Shown: positions 33,406-45,896, numbered from the stretch's first letter. The stretch: 64,000 bases of DNA from Obelidium mucronatum (GCA_025765595.1 JAIVFH010000041.1:214155-278154); one strand, 5' to 3'. Program-made: numbers and translations. Notes: a model not told the origin generated them from the letters alone.

Positions 33406-36400
33406 TTAAACAGCTTCATTGTGGACAGATAAATCCATGTCTTCAAAAGGATGACTACAGGCAGCATATCTTCTTTTTGAGCTCAGCGCCCCCAAGACTC
33501 CAGCGAAGGTGGCTTCCTTCTCAATAACTAGGACTTTGATTGGTTGGATCATATCAAATGTGACTTTGCAGGAATGTTCTTGATTCACCATTTCAAACGG
33601 TGTTTTACCAGTCTCTGGTTCAAACATTAACTGTCCCAATTTTACAGCGTAATCCATAGCAAAATTGAACATGCTACTGGGTAGTCCAGCAGTAGCAAGC
33701 ATGCTTGTTGCTCGTTCGCAATAGACTCCTAATGGACGTTCTACTGCTCCATTTAAGGCTTAGGTATCTGCTGGGGACTTCAAAAGTTTAATGTGAGGTT
33801 TACCATCTTTGCCTCTTGTGTTGCAATATTCACGTATAGCATTGGTTTGTAATTCACCTCCATCCCCTTGAATTATCATAATATTCTGACCGTATAATTC
33901 TTGGACGGTTCTTAGAAATGACAGGAATTCCGTTTCAAAGTCTGACATATTCTGCAACCATAGCACCCACACTTTGTCTGTTTGTGAATTTGTCAAAGAT
34001 AAATGAGCAGTATTTTGCCCTGTTCCTTGCAACTACTCATAGCTTGAAACTATCCTCGGCATATTCCATAGGAATCTTTTAGGTGGGCTTACTTTTGCCC
34101 TTGTTGTTAAACGTCTGAAATTCACTGATAAGCAAGTTAGGCAATCGGTGGAATCAGGATATTTCTGCTGCATCAAGGGCTCTCCTCAGGAGTGGTTTGC
34201 TCAAATGTCCCATTTTAACGTGCCATTGCAAGTCATAGATTCTTTGAGTTTTTCCCTTTGATACTTTGGTTACTAAAACACGTTCAAATTCATTGCTTCA
34301 TTGATTGAGTTTCGTGCACGTTTCATTGACTTGAATCTGTTATTATTTATATTTATATAGAATAAACTGCCGATTCTTTTGCCAATTTCCATGATTTTAT
34401 CAGACTTTTTATGGTACATATAGACATGGTCAGCGCTGAAAATTATCAGGTTGTCAGTTCCTTTTAGTAAGTGACCTAATGATATCAGGGTCTCCACTAA
34501 TTTTGGAACATATAGACATCCGTTTACTCTTTGCTCCACTCCCCCAATCGTCAGGAGAATATCACCAGTTGCCCATATTCTTATGGGATTGTCATCAGCT
34601 AAATACATGTATTCGTTCGTGACATGCTCCAAAGTACCATTTACAAACAGGTTTATATTGTTTGTCATTATTGTAGTTGCTCCTGAATCAATCATCTTGT
34701 TACTTTTATTAATTCGGGTGACGTTCTCAGCAACGCACACTTTCATTTTAGAAAAATCAGAAATAAAACTATCGAAACCAGTACCCTCAAATCTCATTTG
34801 TCACCATCAATCTTTTGGAATTTGGCGTCAATGAGCTATTTTGGGGTTAGGTACAATGTTTTAGTTCCAAGTCCTTTTGTAGCAAGCAATTTAGGAACTA
34901 ACTTTCAATTTCGGAACTTTACCTTTTTCAACACTTTTGCAGACTTCTTTACAGTCTCTTCAGTTGAATCAGCTTCATTTTCCGTAGCTTCTTCATCCGA
35001 TAAGTCTCTGATTACTTTTGAGACCCGCTTCTTCAAGATTGGATTTGGGCGGAGTTTTGCCAGTAAGTCCTGTGCATCCTTCACATTCCCCTCTGCCAAT
35101 TTCTTGAGTACTTTTGGACAGACGCTTGGAGCATGCTTTTCGCATGCCGAATCTTTACAGATAAAACAACCACCCCTTTGGATTGGTTTTGCGTTGCTGT
35201 TCCACTGAGTTTTTCCTGCTCCTTTGAATTTGGTTTGTGCTGGTTTATCCTTAGAAAAGTTTGCTGCTGCTGCCTTCTTTTTGTCTTCTGACTTTTTGAC
35301 AGAGTTCGCTTTTTTCTTTTCTTCAGCTGCCTTTCTTTCAGGTTCACAAACTTCCTGATCTGTCTTGTGACCCTTGATTATTTCAAGAACCATTTCCAGT
35401 GCCTTTTCGACAGTTTCGCAGGTTTTTACAATTCTGTTTGTTTCTTAATCATTCTTTAGTGTCTGGAATCGGATACCTAATGGGGACATTGGCGAAGGTA
35501 GCAAGTTCAGGATTGCAATGTTAAAGAATTCCACCTTTAAGAAGGTAAGGACTGAATCAACAATGGCCTCATGGCTTTCATCGTCAGTTTGGATATTGTC
35601 CTTAACTGCTTCAAGGATTCTCTCCTTCAAGGTATTTGGCTGCATCAAGATTTTAGTCCAGCTTGAATACCCAGGATTCAATCATATCGCATTTCTAACT
35701 TGGAATATGAGTGCTCTCAACTTGTTGAATCCAGCAGCAAAAATCATAACCTGTGTTTCAAAGTGACAAATTGGGTTTTAATCTCCTTCAGAGCGACTGA
35801 GAAAATATTTTTCTCCCTGTAATTGTCTGATTGGGAATTTCATTCCAATGTACCTCAGTAAAGAAGCCTTTCAAAGTAGTGATACTACTATCCATCTTCT
35901 CTCTCCAAGTGTCATAGCTTTGTTCCTCCTTCAACTGCGTAGACTTTAGATTAGTCTATGATTGTAACATGTCACTCCAATTCTTGTATGGAATGTAGTG
36001 GGCATCCAATCTTTCAGCATAGTCTTTATCTGGTTTTGGACTGGTTTTGAAGGTGGGTTCAGGTCTACTGCATCCAATTCCCAGGTTTGAGAGTTTGGTA
36101 TTTCTCTACCCTTCAGGTCATTCACTTGTAATCTGTAGCTGGAATCAACCAGGTACGTTTCAATGTCAAGGTAATGCTGCAGGGTTATAGTTGAAGCTGT
36201 TATCTGTTTAAATTGAATGGCTGGTTTTATGGTTCAGTTTTAGGAGTTTCTGTTTGTTCAGTGCACTGCGATGCTCCCCACTATTCATTAAACCCACTAA
36301 TGTGAGGCAATAGAGGAGTTCCACGTCAATTTAACCAGGAATCCTGAAGATCTCCAACTTTCAATGAGTTCCACTCTCTCTTCTATGGAGAGGTTTGCCC

Positions 36401-36550
36401 ATGTGTGGTTGGTTGGATCGCCTTGGAGCATTTTCATATGCCATCTTTGCTGAGATCTCTGCCATCTCAGTCTTGCACTGGAATCTCCAGTTTGTAGGTT
36501 CTATGAGTTGAGGCTGTCATTGTCAGTTTCTGACATTTTAATGTTTTATT
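33406..36550 (-). pseudogene. Ty1/copia family 3 remnant: gag, protease, integrase
   Basis: Pieces in order on the minus strand: gag start (about 36540-36250, MSETDNDSL, then a frame with NPTNHTWANLS-like and RVELIESW words), middle gag (35681-35445), a zinc-knuckle-like CFICKDSACEKHAPSVCP in 35393-34905, protease with MIDSGATTIMT (34797-34273), integrase core with IIQGDGGELQTNAIREYC (34032-33760) and the integrase tail ATAGLPSSMFNFAMDYAVKL (33702-33406). A TAA interrupts the integrase after SPADT, and several frame changes separate the pieces. Reverse transcriptase and LTRs were not found here. The gag start region is shared with 41800-46350. Confidence 0.75.
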
Positions 36551-36559
36551 TTCCCTTTG

Positions 36560-37530
36560 CTGTCACTATTTTTCCAACACAATGGAGGACAGCCAAAAAT
36601 GGTTTAACAAGGGTTTAAGAAAAAATAACCACACGGTTAATTTTATCCCAACACAAGCAGTTATTGGAAAGTTGACCACAAGGTGTTATCCAAAAACAAA
36701 GGCCATGTTGTGGTTTATCCTGTGGTTAATCGCCACAGCGTGGGATGCAAATGGCAAAGACCAAGTTGCAGGCATTGATCATGCCTTGCAATCAGAACAC
36801 AGAATACCATTACCACAAGGAGTCTTGGCAATTCAAACAACAACAGCTGGCACACCCTTTACAACAAAGACAAGACTGATGATGCCTCATTTGTTGTATC
36901 AACTTCACTCACACGTCTGGTGTTCCCGCAGTTGTTGCAGGCATTCAAATCACAAGTTGGGACCTGGGAAACGTGGCCAACCACAAAAAGCGTATGACAA
37001 GTTGACAGTTCTAGGTTTTTCTAGATAGAGGCACATCAGACATAATGCGGATTCTGTATGCCTCCAACAACCCTATTGAGAACACTCCGCTCTGTGAAAT
37101 TGCTCTGAGTAGAGCAACACGCAATTGCAAAATTTGGTGGCCTTCATTCAAGGATCAGTGCCGTTGGGCACTGTTGATTGCAGCAAAAGAACCATCAGTT
37201 TGAAACAAGTTAGGTTTCATAGATGGCAAGAATTACTGGGTTCAAAGTCCTTCAGATTGCGATAGACACAATGCCATGTACAATGGCTGGCTACATTCAG
37301 TTCTTGTGACGGGGTCCTTTGTTTTGGGGTAGATGGAACAATCATCTGGATGAAACACAACTGCCCAGGGTTGTTAGACTGAAGTGCGTTGGCATGGCAA
37401 GCAGCCACCGCTAGGACCTTTTTAGCTATTGACAACCACTGTGAAGTGGGAAACCGGAATTCCACTTCACTAAGGGGTTTCTTTATTATGTTTACTTCTA
37501 TCTTTATTTCCTTTTTACTCATTTACTTAT
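36560..37530. other. Unassigned sequence with a 148-aa frame
   Basis: Plus frame 36582-37028 (148 aa) is Thr/Gln/His-rich and has no recognised domain; 37217-37522 on the minus strand is similar. Position between two transposon remnants suggests old transposon DNA. Nothing else is seen. Confidence 0.3.
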
Positions 37531-38256
37531 TTATATATTTATGTTTATTTGGAGGAATTGGGTTTTACTTATTTTGGCGGAACGTGATTGGCACATGTGA
37601 CACAATGTCACAATGCAGCCTTTGTGGGAGTTCTGGCTTCGCTCATTTTTTGTTGACTTAATTTCCACACTTTTAGCACCTCTTGATTCGACAGTACTTT
37701 GCTGCATCTCACCGAAAGGCAAGGGAGTTTCATCCATATTAATAATGTGTCGAAAATCAACATTGTACCGGAACTTAGCAGCAAGCACATCATCAACGAA
37801 TCGGTCCCGCTGCTCTGATATGTCAGCACTTGGAATCTGAGCAGTGTGGGTTTTACGTTTCCAACTGAGGTCATTTCTTCGCATAAACCTCCAAACAAAT
37901 TTGGCCAGTCACTTGCGATCACGTCCAAGTAGGTTTGGATCTTTCTTCAAAAACTCAGAGATAACCCAATCAACAGTAACCCGTTCAGCGCGCTCCCTGC
38001 GCTTCAAAATAGCCAATACCATAGCAGGCTCAAACTTGGAAGCACATGACACTCGCCCGGAGTGGAGGGTATGATTGGATTTATCTGGCTCTGCACGCAA
38101 GAGGTCGTACTGTTTTTCCCATTTGGAGATCTGCGAGCGACTCACTCCAAATACAGCAGCAGTTTTGGTACGATTTTGAGTGCGTAACTGATACTCAACA
38201 ACCTGGATCTCCGCCCTTGGGAAGCGCTGGATTCTCAATCCGTCAAAAAAAGCCAT
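37531..38256 (-). pseudogene. Pogo/Tigger-like transposase, N-terminal half
   Basis: Two frames read leftward. 38256-37909 begins MAFFDGLRIQRFPRAEIQVV and contains a helix-turn-helix (RTKTAAVFGVSRSQISKWEK). 37884-37531 continues with the pogo catalytic opening INMDETPLPFG (first Asp) and GAKSVEIKSTKNERSQ, then stops. The second and third acidic residues are missing. The frames are separated by a 1-base shift near 37900. The matching C-terminal half of a similar transposase is at 50507-51181. The first eight codons overlap a stretch derived from VRG4, so the recorded Met is probably not the original start. Confidence 0.7.
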
Positions 38257-38346
38257 TCACTATACGCCATCAGAATCAACGTCATATTCTTAAAGATGCT
38301 AAGGAGGTGTGAACCGGAGCGCTGTTGCACCGGAGTAGATCATTCA
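38238..38346 (-). pseudogene. Captured fragment of VRG4 exon 2
   Basis: The minus strand of 38238-38346 matches VRG4 24005-24120 at high identity (ATCTACTCCGGTGCAACAGC identical; then a deletion of about 10 bp; then GTTGATTCTGATGGCGTATA identical). It has stops and frame damage. It directly abuts and partly overlaps the pogo-like transposase frame. Too short for function; a Pack-type capture or a processed/duplicated piece. Confidence 0.85.
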
Positions 38347-39099
38347 TGCCATAATGATGGTCCACAAATATCAGGGGCTTTTTGGAGAGGAGTGGAAGAT
38401 AAAAAAAAATAAAGAGAGGTTGGAATGAAACACAATCTTTTTGGCCTGAAATATCCGTGTCAGCTTGAACTCTATGTGACTGGGACGTAACTCTTAATAA
38501 AAGACACAGAATAAAAACCAGCGCTTTGCAACCTCGGCGAATTGCGGCAGCACTTCTGGGCTTCTAACTTAATGTATACTTTCGAATGATGGAGGAATAG
38601 CGAGTGGAGGATGAAGCGGTGATGACAGATTGATTCTTCTGTCAACTATGGTTGCTCTATCTGTTTACATCTGACACTGAGAACCGCTTAATGCATATTG
38701 ATTCATTACTAATTTGATTTGATGCAAGTACAAATAGGGGGTGTTGATGCTTCAGTGTGGATCTCGATGAGGGCTTGATGCAGTGGCCCGATTAGGCACA
38801 TGCGGGACACTCTAGAGATCCTATCCTTGAGGAGTGAAATCTTTTGTATGCCATTACAAGTACAGTCTCTTCTGAGGCTTCATTGCCAACGGTTTCTGCC
38901 GTTTCAGCACGTCGAAATGATGGTTCAGGGCGGTGTTTAAACAAACACAAGCAACTCAAATCGACACAAATGTCCCAGATTTGAAGCAAAGTAAATCTCA
39001 TACCCAAGCTACAAGTGGTACATTCTTGAATTAACCTTCATGTACGGTGGTTAGTATGAACCGAGCAAAAATATTATTTTTAAAAAACATCTACCAACA
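38347..39099. other. No gene seen
   Basis: Short frames only on both strands; no repeat end recognised. Confidence 0.4.
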
Positions 39100-39390
39100 A
39101 AAGCAACCTGCTGTGGCCGGGTTGTCTTGCCATCAGAGCCGGCACCAGTGTGTGTTATTCACAGCTGGTGTCTATGTCTTGAATGCAAGTTGTTGCTTGG
39201 AATCGATACGGGGCACACAGCGCAATGGGCAGGTTGTCTCACTGTCACTGCTGGCACCAGCGCGTGCTAACCACAGCTGTTCCTTGTGCCTTGAATTGAT
39301 TCTGGAATTTTTTTACTTGCTGGAGTTTTGAAAGTTTTGGACTTGACCGGGGCACAAGGCGCAACGGGCGGGTTGTCTCACCGTTGCTAC
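39100..39390. repeat. Imperfect tandem repeat, about 2.4 units of 115-135 bp
   Basis: Words GGGTTGTCTTGCC / GGTTGTCTCACTG / GGGTTGTCTCACC recur at about 39119, 39231 and 39371, with GGGGCACA and GCAATGGGC between them. The copia integrase on the minus strand runs into this block and loses its frame. Confidence 0.55.
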
Positions 39391-39399
39391 GAACTGTAC

Positions 39400-41361
39400 G
39401 TTCTACGAGACCGTTGAATTCTTTAACATAAGGAGGAGATGCAGTCAACTCAATTTTATTGATGCGCTTAGAGCAAAAATCAATAAACCATTGGGTTGTC
39501 ATCAGTTCTGCAGTGTCAGAACGTATTTCCCCCACAATTATACTGTGGTCGAGTTCAAATTTGCCAATGTGTTGGCGCATTGTAGAACACGCGTCGCTTT
39601 TAGATTCCAAAAGATAAATGGAAATCCATCGCGTGAATTCATCGACAATACATAACCAATAGGAATCATCATCCGGAGATGAATCATCCAGGTGGATAAT
39701 GTCTGCATAAAGTCTACTACCAGTGTGTGTTGCAGTATTGTTTGTAGAATAAATTTCTGTGCATGTCATTTTATGCTTAGCACAAATCAGACAATTCTCA
39801 AAAGTTGGTTTCGAAAACATATATTGAAGAGAGTCGTCAACAACATAAATTTTAGATTTATTCACGTTATTCAAAGTAAAAAGAATAGAAGAGATGTTCG
39901 CATGACCAAACTTCCGATGCAAATCTTGAAGTTCTACCAAGGTCAAAACGTGCTGTTTACGCGTCAGCAATCTGTTTTGTGAATCACGTTTAGTTTGAGA
40001 TACACTAACTGGTTTGACTTTTGTAGACTTTACCTTAGTAGCGTCCAAGCCCTTCTCAACTTCATCAACAGCAACGTCCGGTGCAATTTCTCCCCTGGGG
40101 GCAGAATTGTCACCTAAAAGAGAGGTAGGTTCATCAGTAACCGAAAAGTAAACATCTCACTTGCGTTTACCTTTGTTGGTTTCCATGGCAGTATTGGAAG
40201 CACCTGATGGCCGAAGATAGTAGAGATCCCCGTCGCGATTACCAATTAGAAACCGTTTGCCATTCCGTAAAGTAAGATAAACCTCACCTTTGGCGAAAGA
40301 TACAGCTCCGCCTGTTGACTCAACGAGACAAGAGACAGAACCAAGAGGCTCAGCGAGACCTGGCACGTACAGTGCATCCATGTGATGCTCATAGGCTCCA
40401 AAAGACATAACGACAGAACCATACCCCTTAATGGGAACAGTGGAGTTGTCTGCAATGGTGACAGTTCCGCCAGTATTGGTGAGCTGAAGAGTGACAAAGT
40501 CATCCTCGTATGGACTCATCCAGCGCGAGGCACCAGAATCAAGGATACAATGGCACTTTTCACGGCAAGTGGATCCAGCGGGGCTATTGTGGTTGCTGAG
40601 ATAAACCATGTGCCCAGCTGCAGACAAGGTAGGTGGGTCATTCAGAGCCTCATTCAGGAGAGCACGAGCGGCGGCGGCGCGTTCAGTTGCAGAAACAGTA
40701 GGTGCGCTGTCCATATCAACGTCAGCGTCTTCAGAGAAAGAAGCTTTCTTGGCCGAAGCGGAGCCAGAACCAGACCCAGTCGCAGCCTGCATTGTCTTTT
40801 GAACAACAGGACAATCAGCGATCTTGGTGTGCGTTTTAGATTGGCACACGCGACAGATTCCAGCAGGACGCTTGCCTGCCTTGTTGGAAGACCACTTGGG
40901 GTCCTTGTTCTGAAGGCGGTATTGGGAATCGTCATGGGAACCCTTTCCATGCTTGGAGCAGATCTTTTCCCCCGTAGCTTTACCAGTCTGTGCGGCTCTG
41001 GCCTTGGCTTTTCCATTGTCAGCGACCTTAGTCAAAGACATGTTCTTAGCCATGACCGCCGAGGCATTTTGCAAAGCCGACACAAAGTTGGCAACAGCCA
41101 TCCCATAGTGGTTTGGACCTGGAACCAATGGTGCAGCAGCGCCAGCAGGGGCACCTGGAGGTAGTGGACCAAGAACCAAGAGGGGTTCAAAGGAGCGGGT
41201 ACCTGTAGAAGCAATGTTCTGGAGAAACCCAGCAAACTCCTTTTGAGAAGGAGGAGACAGAGTCATCTTACTGATGCAGTGATCCAATAAAATCCTGTGA
41301 TGGATTTCATCAGTGTAGATGGCTTGGTGCGACGTCACAAGATCAGAGATCTCCGCAACCA
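39400..41361 (-). pseudogene. Ty1/copia family 2, 5' half: gag, protease, integrase start
   Basis: The frame 41362-40157 holds a gag-like N terminus, CSKHGKGSHDDSQYRL and CRVCQSKTHTKIADCP (zinc-knuckle-type clusters) and the protease CILDSGASRWM. A stop and frame change near 40150-40050 lead to 40048-39245 with the pre-integrase LHRKFGHANISSIL, then the CLICAKHKMT cysteines, and the integrase core YADIIHLDDSS, IRSDTAELMTTQW and PYVKEFNGLVERTV. It is near-identical to 9230-9520 where they overlap, and supplies the 5' half missing there. After GLVERTVR the frame enters the tandem repeat and is lost, so RT and RNase H are absent. The gag probably starts downstream of the recorded ATG, which overlaps the LTR/PBS junction. 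Confidence 0.85.
41348..41361 (-). promoter_or_regulatory. Primer-binding site of copia family 2
   Basis: Minus strand TGGTTGCGGAGATC begins immediately after the LTR end (CTTTCCTGCA), so its complement ends in CCGCAACCA, as expected for the 3' end of a charged-type tRNA. The matching tRNA was not identified in this window. Confidence 0.6.
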
Positions 41362-41562
41362 TGCAGGAAAGATGTATTTGGTGCAGCGGTCAAGGCGCTG
41401 GCTTTGAGAGTGTTATGCCCCAGGTTGGAATCACAGAAACTCCTTTTATTCAAACAATAAAGATTCGGGTTGAATTATTCAATCTGTACAACTTATATTT
41501 TATTTCTAATCTCTGTTAAGTAGTGCAAGTGATATTGTATCTTTTATGCGCAATACTCAACA
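41362..41562 (-). repeat. 5' LTR of copia family 2 (201 bp)
   Basis: Minus strand TGTTGAGTATTGCGC ... CTTTCCTGCA (TG...CA). Compared with 7085-7259 it keeps a 26-bp stretch around 41462-41487. The plus strand shows the same tRNA-like segment (GGTGCAGCGGTCAAGG ... CAGGTTGGAATCAC). Confidence 0.85.
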
Positions 41563-42026
41563 ATTCCTTCATATCGAACAATTACAAATGGCTCATTGTT
41601 TATAAAACAGTCGCGGGGCATCAAATTGATTGAAACTTCAGATACAGATCTTTTTATGTATTTTAATTGAGTTTCTACTTTCAAAAACGCGGTAGTTTTG
41701 TTTCTAAGACTTATGCGAAATTTTATTTTTTTGCGCAAACAACCTTTTGGGATGCACAACTAAATTTAATTCTAAAATAAATCTTTATTTATTATTATCT
41801 GTTTAAATTGAATGGCAGGTTTTCCCGTTCAGTTTTAGGAGTTTCTGTTTGTTCATTGTTTTCTCATGCACTGCAATCGTCTCCACTATCCATTAGGCCC
41901 ACTAATGTGAGGCAATAGCGAAGTTCCGCGTTACTCAATTTAACCAGGAATCAAGATATCCAATTTTCCATTAGTTCAACTCGCTCTTCTTTGGAGAGGT
42001 TTGCCCACTTGTGTTTGGTTGGATCG

Positions 42027-42517
42027 TGTTAGAACCAGATAGTCAATAAAAGACTTAAGGGTTCTTGAAGCACGAGGGCTTAGGGGGCACGAGGGCTTGT
42101 CCAATAACAGCTTGAGGTCACGAGAGGCGGAAACAAAGAGTTACAAAACTGTAAGACTAACACAGAATGTATTGAAACTGAACTAAAACTCAGAGCAGAA
42201 AGCTTGCTATTTATGCAAGTTCTGGAATTACAAATAACAAAAGTTCAAAACAGAAAACAAACTGAAAATCAAACAGAAATTGTGATAGCAAGAGTGATAG
42301 CACAATAATATGTGAAATCAAGAATGATATCACAAATTGAAACTGAAAAAGTTGATAAAATGACAAATTGAAGATGACAATTACAAAAAAAGGAACTTAA
42401 AGTAAAATGTTACTAGCGAGGATCAAACCCGGGTTTCCATCGTGCGAGTCGCACGAAATAACCACTTAGCTTCGAAACTATAGAAAAATATCCCTATAAG
42501 ACGGATGATTCCTAACA
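42027..42517 (+). repeat. Solo LTR of family A (491 bp)
   Basis: TGTTAGAACCAGATAGTC ... GATTCCTAACA. Flanked by GATCG (42022-42026) and GATTG (42518-42522), a 5-bp target duplication with one change; the empty site GGTTGGATCGCC is at about 36432. Contains AATAAA-like signals and a tRNA-like segment on the opposite strand. Confidence 0.85.
42412..42485 (-). other. Decayed tRNA-like segment inside the LTR
   Basis: Minus strand reads AAGCTAAGTGG (A-box-like), a possible anticodon hairpin TCGTG-CGACTCG-CACGA, and CCGGGTTTGATCC (B-box-like, one base short). The acceptor stem does not pair and position 33 is not U, so it is not called as a tRNA gene. Confidence 0.4.
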
Positions 42518-42546
42518 GATTGCCATGGATCATTTATATGCCATCT

Positions 42547-42666
42547 TGTTGGAGGCACATGAAACTCATGTTGCGTTTAAGAATTCTCTCCAAAATCTCT
42601 CTAGTGTCCACAACGATCAGCTCACCTGTCTACAGAACCAGCACCGCTTCCAGTCCCTCTACAACA
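42547..42666 (+). repeat. Solo LTR of copia family 1 (120 bp)
   Basis: TGTTGGAGGCACATG ... CTACAACA, matching the minus strand of 4028-4170. Flanked on both sides by CATCT; the 36 kb homologue has a single CATCT (ATGCCATCTTTGCTG). Recombination between two LTRs removed the internal part. Confidence 0.9.
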
Positions 42667-42927
42667 CATCTTTGCTGCGATTTCTGCCATCTCAATCTTG
42701 CACTGGGATCTCCAGTTTGTAGAATCTATGAGTTACAGCTGATTTCAGAAAAAATGGCTCCTCCCAATTTTTTTCAACTTTTTTTCAGCATAGAATCGCG
42801 TAGTCCAGCGTAGTTTAGCGTAGGACAAGCCGCGAGACACGCAGCAGGTGTCTTGCAGGTTTTCAACCACGATTTCAAATGGGATTGGTCGTGAATCAAA
42901 CATTTCTGAAAATCAAACAACTATCCG

Positions 42928-43954
42928 ATGACTTGGAGTGAAGATATTCGGATGAATATAGTTCTGGACATGCTGGATGGCCTTGCAGTTGCAACAAGTG
43001 AGAACTTGAGAGTCCCTTGCAGGACTGTGGTGCGGATAAGAATGCTTTGGAATTGCCTATTCATGCACATCCAATCCTTTCAAACGAGTGCCGGGCAGAA
43101 AGCGAATAGTGGACCGCACATATTGCCAGGTAAGCGCCTGCCATTGCGAAAATATCTAAGCCTTTGCAGTACTTACAGATCTTGCTGAAGGAACGATCAG
43201 ACTGGTATTTGTTAGAGCTCAAAGAGGAACTTGAAAAAATCATGGATCAAACTGTCTCTCTTCCAACATTATGGAGGTGCTTAAAAAGGGAAGGATTTAC
43301 TCACAAGCAGGTGCGACTTGACTGTTACTTGTGCTTCATCCTGCCAGCTCCAACTAAAAACATGCAGCTCTCAGTTCGTGCTGCTGAACGAAATGAACGT
43401 GCCTGCTTTGTTGCTGACATTGGGAGATTTCCACTGAGAGTATTTGGTTTTCTTTGACGAAGCAGCAAATGACAAAAAGACTCTGCAAGCGGCGCTATGG
43501 CTATTCGGTTGTTGGAAGGAGATCAAATCAATTGCTCCCTTTGTTCGAGGGATTAGATTACTCAATAATAGCAGCCATTTCTTTGTCGCACGGATACCTG
43601 GCATTCTCAGTAAAAGAGGGACCATTGGATGGCTTGGACGTGTTTGATTTCCTTGTTTTGAAGCTTGTAAGTGTGTTGCGGGGTTACGGGCATGTACTGA
43701 TATTATTGAAGCTTCCTCGATGTAACCGATTTCCTGGTCCCAACTCTGTTGTTGTGTGTGATAATGCAGCCATCCATAAGCATACTGCCATACGGGGGGG
43801 CCTTCGAAAATGCTGGGGTGTTGCTAGTATTTCTTCCAGCCATACTCAGCCTGACTTGACTCCAATTGAAGCATCGTTTTACCACACAAAACAGTGGCTT
43901 CGTCGGAACAAAGGAAGATATAACAGATCTAAATCGAAGAGAAAAAATAGTTGA
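42928..43954 (+). pseudogene. Tc1-like DDE transposase
   Basis: Cuts and inserts the surrounding element. The N-terminal region (42928-43130) looks like the helix-turn-helix part (DIRMNIVLDMLDGL). Next come LLELKEELEKIMDQTVSLPTLW and a GT-AG intron at 43311-43367; the block RNERACFVADIGRFPL then leads to the first catalytic Asp in FFDEAANDKKTL. The second Asp is in VVVCDNAAIHK and the Glu in PDLTPIEASFYHTKQWL, about 35 residues apart (DD35E type). A one-base frameshift near 43440 and an unclear join at 43130-43168 interrupt it. The three acidic residues are present, so the break may be recent. Confidence 0.7.
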
Positions 43955-44198
43955 AGCATGTGATATGTTCTCAACTTCACTTGCAGACAGTTGTTTCCGA
44001 TCATGCAATTACTGAATAAACTGCTGTTTCTGAAATTCAATTCATGCTCCAACTAATACTTACACAAACATAATAAGGACAAGGATGTAAAAGCTTTGCG
44101 GCGATTCACCACTAGACTCTCCCTCCTGTCTGTCTGACGAAGATAAGATATTTGGACAAAAAAACGAAGAAAATTTATTACAAACAATACACTCGAAA

Positions 44199-45896
44199 TC
44201 AAATTAAAAAACAACTACAAATCAAAGAAGCGTGCTGGAGCTCTTGCTCCCTCAATTTCAATGTGTTTCTCATTGAAGCATGTCCACAATGGCCCTTCGT
44301 GTGACACTGTGACACTCCCAACTCTCCAAACCAATCGAAAATTGTCTTTCCCTGCAGTGGCTTCAAGAAAGTCACCAGCCTCTCGCTCCAGAATAGAGCG
44401 AACAGAACATGTTGGACTGATTGCAAGCTTGTTTGCCAGCTTGTACATCTGGCCACTTGGTGATTCAAACGTAATTGTGACCATCTTTCCTCCGGTTTCA
44501 GTTGGTTGCAGCAATGTGGCTGGATTCGGAATTGGCAGCAAATCAAGAGTTGATTGGGATGTTGCCCCAAGAGGATGGGCATTCTTAATGTCAAAGCAAC
44601 CATAGTTTGGAGGTACATTTACAGTCACATTTTTTTCATTTTCGTTCTACAGATATTGCCATTGTTAGACCATAAGACAAAAAAAATTGGTACTTGCCAA
44701 GGCCCGAGACCATGATCGGAAGTGTGGATCATCTTTCAGAAGCAAATGCAGGCCGTTCTTTCTGAAGCAGCCGTTGGCGTGGTCACCATATTTGTCTTTG
44801 GCACTGCATGTTCCAACATAAAGCTCCTTCAAACTGGTGAGTGCGCTTGAGTCGAATCTGTGGGGCTTAGCAACAAGTTGATCCAACATATCTCGGCGCT
44901 GATTTGCAACCTTTTTTTCCTGTGGTGGTGCACCGTAAGGGCCTGTTGAGATGAAGACCACCAACGAAAAGCCCTTTGAAAATGCTCCTTTCTTCAAATT
45001 GATTTCAAGAACATGTTTTAAAGTTGTGTCATCAACAACTTTTTTGATTCCTGTTTTTGATTCGCAGTATGCAACTTTGTACAAGGCGTTCGGCCATTTG
45101 TCAGACACCAAGTCAGTTACTCCAGATTTACTCAGGTTCAAGAGACGGCTATGCTTTAGGAGGAGGCATATGGACTCGATATGCTTGTTAGAAACTTCTT
45201 CAACAGCTGTGATTGGCAGCACTTGTCGGGGATTAGAAAGTGGTTTCAACAAGATAAAATCATAAAGCACTCACATATCTTTTCATCCACTTCCGGTTCT
45301 TCCACCTCATAAACAGCCACCCTCTTTCCGGCAGGTAAATTCTCGTCAGAAAATTTCCGTTTGGATGATTGACTTGATTGACGATCCCAGTCACTTTGGT
45401 TGGATGCATGATGAAAAGCCGAAGGAGTTGAACTGCTTTCTAACGAGTAGTATTGGGTTTCTGGAAGATCTGGAACAGGATCATCAAGTGGATCATAGTC
45501 TTGTGGATCGTACTGGTTATAGTACGGCTCCGCACCAGTTTGCTCTGATTCGTTGGTCGCCAAAGGATGTCCATTAACTTGCGGCATTGGAAGTGGGTTT
45601 TCCGTGTCAATCGCATTGCGATCAATATGGGATTTATCTCCAGCTTCGAAGTCACAGTAATCTGTAAGAGAATGAGCAAGTGGTTGTTTGAAGAGCAAAT
45701 CAACGCTGGCAATACCTGCAGCTCTGATTTTCTTAGACATCCATTGGCAGGCAGAAACTGTACTTCCGAGCTTGATAACATGGTTGGCAAAGATTGGGTG
45801 GCGTAACTTCTCTACATAATCAAGCATTGCCTGCGTTTTCAGGGTGACGCCATACCCGGTCGTACTGGGGCTGCAACAGTGGCTGGGCACGTACAT
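44199..45896 (-). CDS. Transposon accessory protein, unrecognised
   Basis: Three exon-like frames inside the Tc1-like element, antisense to and converging with its transposase. Exon 1 (45896-45277) is acidic in the middle (QYDPQDYDPLDDPVPDLPET) and has KRKFSDENLPAGKR, a nuclear-signal-like end. It joins exon 2 through a 48-bp GTGAGT...ACAAG intron (about 45276-45229). Exon 2 (to about 44700) has CSAKDKYGDHANGCFRKNGL and DPHFRSW. Exon 3 (44628-44215) has KMVTITFESPSGQMYKLANK. The second splice could not be settled. A second gene of this kind in a Tc1-like element is unusual. No domain is recognised; a role in transposition or transcription is a guess. Confidence 0.45.

Noticed and set aside
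39100..39390. Satellite array
   Set aside because: Only two to three diverged units; better described as a short imperfect tandem repeat.
42412..42485. A functional tRNA gene on the minus strand
   Set aside because: The anticodon hairpin folds, but position 33 is G, the T arm is one base short and the acceptor stem is absent.
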